Positions 59,145 through 64,000 of a DNA stretch of 64,000 nucleotides are shown here, one piece after another. The stretch's first letter is position 1. Each line of letters opens with the position of its first letter. The DNA lies in NCBI GenBank assembly GCA_036346255.1, contig CM070632.1:31398657-31462656 (forward strand). Reading direction: 5' to 3'. The notes under the pieces are model-generated. The model worked only from the letters and a program-made list of their open reading frames with translations. It had not been told where the DNA came from and made no database searches. This DNA comes from Ampelocalamus luodianensis. Its lineage: Eukaryota > Streptophyta > Magnoliopsida > Poales > Poaceae. A program made the translations under genes and the position numbers.

Positions 59145-59465
59145 CCGTTGGATTTCAAACCAACGGTCAGATCTCGCGTAACTTTCGGAGGCTCGAACAT
59201 CCCAATCATCGTGAGCTGTTAGATCTAAAATGAACGGCTACGATTCGTTGAGCCTTCGGGAGGCCCGAACATCCCAATCAACATGAGCCCTACGATCTAA
59301 CTCCAACGGCCCACGTGACACCCCTCGTTTCATAACTCAACTCCGAACATTCTAAGCGTTGTGGGCCGTCCGATTTACATCTAACGGCCCAGATTCAACA
59401 CATGTGCTGAAAAGGTCATTCATTGTGGACCGTACGATTATAATCTAACGGCCACAATCCAACCC
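59145..59465 (+). promoter_or_regulatory. Dyad motif cluster in B LTR2 U3
   Basis: Five spaced dyads of the ccgttggat...accaacgg type, upstream of the TATA box at 59,777, matching the cluster in LTR1. Confidence 0.5.
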
Positions 59466-59776
59466 CACTTATATTCTTTTCTCTTTCCTTTTCTATTATT
59501 TCCTTTCACTGCCAGGTGGGCCCTCTGCTAAAGTGTCATCGTCACCAATGTCTTCGCCTCCGCGAGGTCAAGTCGAGGCCGCCATTTTCGGAGATTCAAA
59601 AGCCGCAAACAGCCGATTTCAACCTCCCCTCCTTGCGCGACGAACGCACATGACCGCGTCTACCACCGCCGCATTTCCATGTTCTCCCTCCTTCTCGCGA
59701 TGCGATTTAGACACGATCACCGCAAACCGCCGCACACGACCTCCACGAACTCGCCACCTCAGTGCACCTCAGCCCC

Positions 59777-59785
59777 TATAAAAGG
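59777..59785 (+). promoter_or_regulatory. TATA box of B LTR2
   Basis: TATAAAAGG followed by a cytosine-rich leader with CTCATCCAAAGCC. Absent from LTR1 because of a deletion. Confidence 0.7.
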
Positions 59786-61536
59786 TAGCCCCCAGTGCCC
59801 CTTCCTCAGCTCATCCAAAGCCCTCAAACCATTGCTCGCAAGAAGCTCTAGCACCGGCGTAATTTGAGTTTTAGGGTTGTGTCACCGCCGCTGGTTTTTC
59901 GTCGATTCCGTCGCCGCCGTCGACACTCTGCCTCTGTGGAGCCAACCTTCGGTACCCTCGTCGCCGGAGCCACCTCGGGGACCCTTTCACTGCACCGGAG
60001 CATCGCCGACGCGCTCGTTCGACAACGCCCGAACCTCTCCGCCGCCAAAAGCTCTCCGCCGGCCAACTCCGCCCACCATTCTTGCCCAAACCGGTACCAG
60101 TATGTGCGCATTATCATTCTCTACCTAACGCGACATTTCATTTTCGCCGGCGAGCCTTGGATCGCCATTGTCGTGCGCAACCGAGCCTCGTCGCTGTCGA
60201 CGTGACGTGGCGTCCACGCGCCGACCACCTTCGCATCCACATCACGTAGCGCGGCGCGCGTGGCACCACGCCAATCGCCACGCACACTGCGTTCGATAGA
60301 TTCGATCCCAAAACCTTGGCTCGATGGACTTAGTTCACTGTGGGCCATGTCAATGACAACTGGGTCCCACATGTCAGAAAATAGTTTTATTTCCTTAATT
60401 CCCAAAATCTCAGGGCTGATGTAAGCCTTGCACAATAATTAGATTTTATTTTAGAAAAATAAATCAAGAAAATCTAATAAATGTAGAATTTAGGTTTTAA
60501 ATAGATTTAAACTTCAAAAATTCATAACTTTTGCATCTGAACTCCAAATTGGATGATTCAAGTTGCAAAATTTATATAAAATTATAATCTAGATAACTAA
60601 ACCAAAATATTTCAGTTTGGAGTTGATTTGAGCTATCGTTTTGAATTTATTTGAATTTGAATTTGAATTTGTCGATTTACAGATAGACTTTCACGACTCT
60701 TGAGAGTTTGACCAACCCGAGCACCTAGATTTTCAGGACGCCAACGAAGACAAGTGATACCATTGATCATATTGCTCCCGATAATTTAAATTTATTTTCT
60801 GCTTTTAAATTATTTAATGCATACATATGTTTATACAAATATTTCAATGCCCTATTTTATACATAGTTATTCCAATAATCATTGTATGGCCAATTTGAGT
60901 ATTGTACTTGAATGCCTTGACACCATAGACAAAATGTATTTAAAACTGATCATATGCTTAGCCATGCTTAGATCACACTTATGAATTTGGGAAGGTTTAG
61001 CCAAATCATTTACAAATTTGTTTCAAACTTGACATGGTGGTATTGTTTTACCACATGAATTTATAAAGAGGGTTTTACTCTAAACAAAATCAAAATGGGT
61101 TTGGAATCGGGCAAATTGGTTGGAATGTTGGGTGTAGGTTTATGCACGGGATTAATCTAGTTAAGATTAAGGCCCAGGGTTTGTTGGAAAGTTGCCCAAG
61201 TCAATTTAGAACCGGTCTTTGAGCCGCTTATTCTATGCCTTACCGTACCACCACATGTCCTCTATGGGTAGGATTTGGCTAATTAACTTGTAGTGTTTTA
61301 GTGTATTTGTGCCATGATGATTGTGTGGGTGTCGGTTAGACTTTTTATTCCCACCTAGCGCAAGAGGGGGTTTCCGGAGGACGGTTAGTCCAAAGGGATG
61401 AAACCTTAGCGGACATAAGTACACTAGGACATCACATTGTAAAGGCCTCATGATAATTGCTCAGTCGCACGCCTACAGAAGCGTGTAATGGCCGATATAA
61501 TGAGCATGTCATCTCGTGTAGGTAAAGTTGTACAGA

Positions 61537-61590
61537 CTCTGCAGAGTAGAAAAACTATTCGAATAGCCGCGTCCGTGGTCATGGACATGC
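61537..61590 (+). other. Conserved palindromic LTR block, B LTR2
   Basis: ctctgcagagt, aaactattcgaatagccg, gtggtcatggacatg, as in LTR1. Confidence 0.6.
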
Positions 61591-62237
61591 TAGCAAGGCT
61601 ACTTGAAGTTAGATTATTTTTTGATTTTCAAAATAATTTATCAAATGTTTGAGGATGGTTAATCCTTATGGGAGATTGGGCAGTCAGCCATGTGTAGGAG
61701 GGTATCCTTCACTTGTTCGTTGGAGGTTATCCATATTATAACATTGTCGTTTTAAAATATGATTTTAGTTATAATATGAAAATGGCCTTAGAAATTACTA
61801 TGGATATTTAAACTGAAAATATTGCTTTACGCAAAATAACCCCTGCCTTATTCACTTGTTACCTTATGCATTTATTTTCATTCCATATTGGGTGTAGCTT
61901 GCGAGCACGGTAGTAGTGCTCACTCTTGCTGAATAACTCTTATTCAGGAGAAGATTTTTTCCTCGATGGTGAGGACCAGGACGAGTAGGCCTTCGACCCC
62001 AAACGATTGCCTGTGGCGCATCATGTGGCTCACTATTATTATTATGCTTCCGCAATGTTATCTGTTGTTTGTTATTTGTTTATCAGACTCAGTTGTATTA
62101 AACATTTAATTACTTATTGTTATTTACGTTTTCGTGATATGATTGTGATATCCATTTTGTGAGACTGTGTACACTGGAAATCTTGGACCGGTGTATGAAC
62201 ACAGAGAATTCGGGATCCTTCGCTCCCGGGTTCGACA

Positions 62238-64000
62238 CATGCCGATGTTCCCTCGTCTCCTCTCCTACCTACCCCCATCCCCTCCCTCACATGCCTACCA
62301 TGCGCCCATGCCGCACCGCCATGAATCCCACCGCTCCATCTTATCGCTCATTCCTCCACCTTGCTCTATAAATGGAGGACCCAGGGAGCCCTTTGCCTCC
62401 TTCCTCTTGTTTTTCCCTCAGCTTTCACCCTTCCTCTTTCTCTTGCCACGTTTCGCTGTGCTTCGTAGTTTCGCCGCCATTGGCTGGAGTTCGCGTCGTT
62501 TCCTCTCTCCGTCGCCATTAAAGCTTCTCTGCCAACGTGGTCTTCACCGTAGGCTTCACTAGATTGCGGCCGACCCAGAGGGCCTGCGCCAAATTCAACC
62601 TCCCCGCTACTGAAGAGCTCACAGGAGTCAACGCCGTCTCTGACCATCGTTCGCTGTCTTTTCCTAGCATCCTACTCCGGTCCCTTTCTCTCCATCCTGG
62701 TGAGTTTCTCGTGCTCTGTCCAACCTCCCGCTTAGACCTCCCTCTCGGTTTGGTCCACCCTCTTAGTTTAGACCTCCTCTCGGTTTGGACACCCTCTCGA
62801 TCGAGACTTCCTTACCTTACGACCGCTGAGTAGTCGATTCTCCTTATGACCACGTTGAGTAGTATCCTCCTTACGACCACGTTGAGTAGTCATATCTTCC
62901 TTACGATCACGTCGAGTAGTTGTATCCTTCTTGAATCTTTCTTTCTTCTTTCGACCGCATCGAGTAGCCGTATCAACATGCATGGTTACAAAATTATATT
63001 GTTTTTATATCAACATGCATGGCTAGTAGTATAAAAATGGTTCTGGGAGTAGTTAAATACATACTTGGTAGTATGACTCCTTGAATAATTGTGAACGACA
63101 TATTGACATGTACCCTTGGACACTGTAGGTTGGGTAATCTTAGCTAGACATTATTGTAATACCAACATGGGTGTGTATTATGCTTAGTCCTGCTTTAGTT
63201 ATATGATGCCTCTCGATCACCTGATTCAATGGTGATAAACTTGACTTAATGATATATGGAATTGTGGCGCGACCACTGTTGTTAATATTTGTTGTGTTAG
63301 GGCAAGGGTTGCCTTTTGGTCGGCTTGAACCAAAAATAATTTCATACTCAAGCGAATGATCGTGCAGTAAAACGGGTGCAGGAAGCACATTGGGATGAGG
63401 ATGTCTCGGTTGAGTAGTCTCTGGGGACTTAACTTTTTGCGCCATTGATTTGGACCATACCGTGCAACCACAAGTCCATTTATGGGGTGAACCTTTCTAA
63501 CTAATTAGCAAGGTTTTGAGTCAGTTCTGTATTAGTGGTCGAAATGGCGCAAGAGGGGGCTAGGAAGGCGAAACCTTAGCGAACAGAACCGAGTCAAAAT
63601 GGAGCTTTGTAAAGGCCTTGTGATAATCTCTTAGTTGCACACCTCGGAAGTGTGTGGGCGGACAATATAAGATGATTATCTCTTGTGGGTCAAGTTGTAC
63701 AACCTCTATAGAGTGTAAAACTATTCGAATAGCCGTGTCCCCGATTATGGAAAATGCCTGGTGATTTCACACGAGATTTTCTAAAAAAATGTGGTCGTGG
63801 ATGGTTTCGAGTAGCGACCTCGTCGTGGGAAGCGACCTGGTCATGGGAAGCGATCTGGTTGTCTCTTTTGGTTGGGAAGTGAATAGGGTGTTCACGAGTT
63901 GTTTAAAAGAACTTGATTACTTAAGTATTAATCTTTCAACTTGTACTTTGCAATCTACTTACTGTATTTCCAGTCAATATTGCTTTCTGCAAAATAACCA
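62238..64000 (+). repeat. G1 3' LTR, partial
   Basis: Matches the G1 5' LTR from about 2,793 to about 4,862, and continues past the window end. TATAAATGG at 62,367. Contains the tandem blocks (62,715-62,960) and the 18-base array (about 63,815-63,865). It lacks about 300 bases corresponding to 3,480-3,800. Its first 517 bases or so are missing because B lies here and the left side was deleted. No gene content. Confidence 0.82.
63702..63755 (+). other. Conserved palindromic LTR block, G1 right copy
   Basis: cctctatagagt, aaactattcgaatagccg, tgtccccgattatgg. The CTATTCGAATAG palindrome is intact here but has one change in the left copy. Confidence 0.6.

Larger units (their letters stand above)
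21251..62237 (+). mobile_element. B: tandem Ty3/gypsy element (B1-LTR-B2-LTR)
   Basis: Two copies of the same family in the same orientation sharing one middle LTR: B1 internal (21,251-38,182, 5' end deleted), LTR1 (38,183-44,377), B2 internal (44,378-58,698), LTR2 (58,699-62,237). Both internal regions are followed by a purine tract and an LTR, and LTR1 is followed by a primer site, so LTR1 is at once 3' LTR of B1 and 5' LTR of B2. This is the signature of unequal homologous recombination between LTRs. Both copies share a TAG in RNase H (22,618 and 47,885). T1, S and T2 are inserted in it. Five bases after LTR2 are CATGC; the left counterpart is lost. Confidence 0.75.
58699..62237 (+). repeat. 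B LTR2 (3' LTR of B2)
   Basis: Starts TGTCACAACCC after a purine tract (58,684-58,698) and ends GGTTCGACA. 3.54 kb, matches LTR1 minus S. Contains the dyad cluster at 59,145-59,465 and an intact TATA box at 59,777. The next bases, CATGC, would be the right target duplication. It is followed by G1 LTR sequence corresponding to about 2,793, so B inserted inside the G1 3' LTR. No gene content. Confidence 0.85.
2276..64000 (+). mobile_element. G1: outer Ty3/gypsy element hosting most of the window
   Basis: Plus-strand LTR retrotransposon that forms the outer shell. Its 5' LTR starts TGTAACATCC at 2,276 and ends CCCAACA at 16,849, split by a CACTA transposon. The primer site is at 16,854, gag starts at 17,395, and pol breaks off in integrase at about 21,255. 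The partial 3' LTR reappears at 62,238 and runs past the window end. Everything from 21,251 to 62,237 belongs to other elements nested in it. The break in integrase plus resumption in mid-LTR is best explained if B first inserted in G1's 3' LTR and a deletion then removed the G1 integrase end, the start of that LTR, and the left part of B. Confidence 0.7.

Overview
This 64 kb window is plant repeat DNA, almost certainly from a grass. Every coding stretch I can recognise belongs to a transposable element. I see no intact host gene, no rRNA gene and no tRNA gene. The grass call rests on Ty3/gypsy elements with initiator-Met-tRNA primer sites, kilobase-long LTRs and C-terminal chromodomain-like tails (Tekay/Del-type), plus a CACTA (En/Spm) transposon with a TNP2-type transposase and a C48-protease-like gene. 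The genus cannot be fixed from sequence alone. Element names used here (R0, G1, B, T1-T3, S) are local labels.

Layout. 1-1,167 is a fragment (T3) of a minus-strand LTR element. 1,168-2,275 is a protease/reverse-transcriptase fragment (R0). G1 is inserted into R0 (left duplication copy GTGAT at 2,271-2,275). Its 5' LTR (2,276-16,849) is split by an 11.5 kb CACTA transposon (4,958-16,481, flanked by TTT). G1 gag-pol runs from 17,395 and stops inside integrase at about 21,255, fused in frame to the protease of another family, B. B occurs as a tandem: B1 internal region (21,251-38,182), one shared LTR (38,183-44,377, carrying solo LTR S at 38,971-41,782), B2 internal region (44,378-58,698), then a second LTR (58,699-62,237). 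B1 integrase is interrupted by T1, a complete minus-strand element with two LTRs (23,718-37,350, duplication AGGCA). B2 integrase is interrupted by T2, a plus-strand element that has lost its 5' LTR (48,858-57,719, ATACA on both sides). From 62,238 to the window end is the partial 3' LTR of G1.

Inferred history: R0 and T3 are oldest. G1 entered R0, and B entered the 3' LTR of G1. Unequal recombination made the B tandem, and a deletion joined G1 integrase to B1 protease. CACTA, T1, T2 and S are later insertions. All polyproteins carry stops and frameshifts, so nothing here looks autonomous now.

Most interesting items: (1) short-motif arrays beside each TATA-like box in the CACTA element, including one next to what looks like a captured F-box-type host gene; (2) a palindromic block found in seven LTR copies of three otherwise different families; (3) an extra ORF between the B2 primer site and gag, followed by AATAAA signals; (4) the integrase-protease fusion; (5) T2's missing 5' LTR with its target duplication retained. 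Many frameshifts are 1-4 base losses, so sequencing or assembly error should be excluded before gene decay is read in detail.
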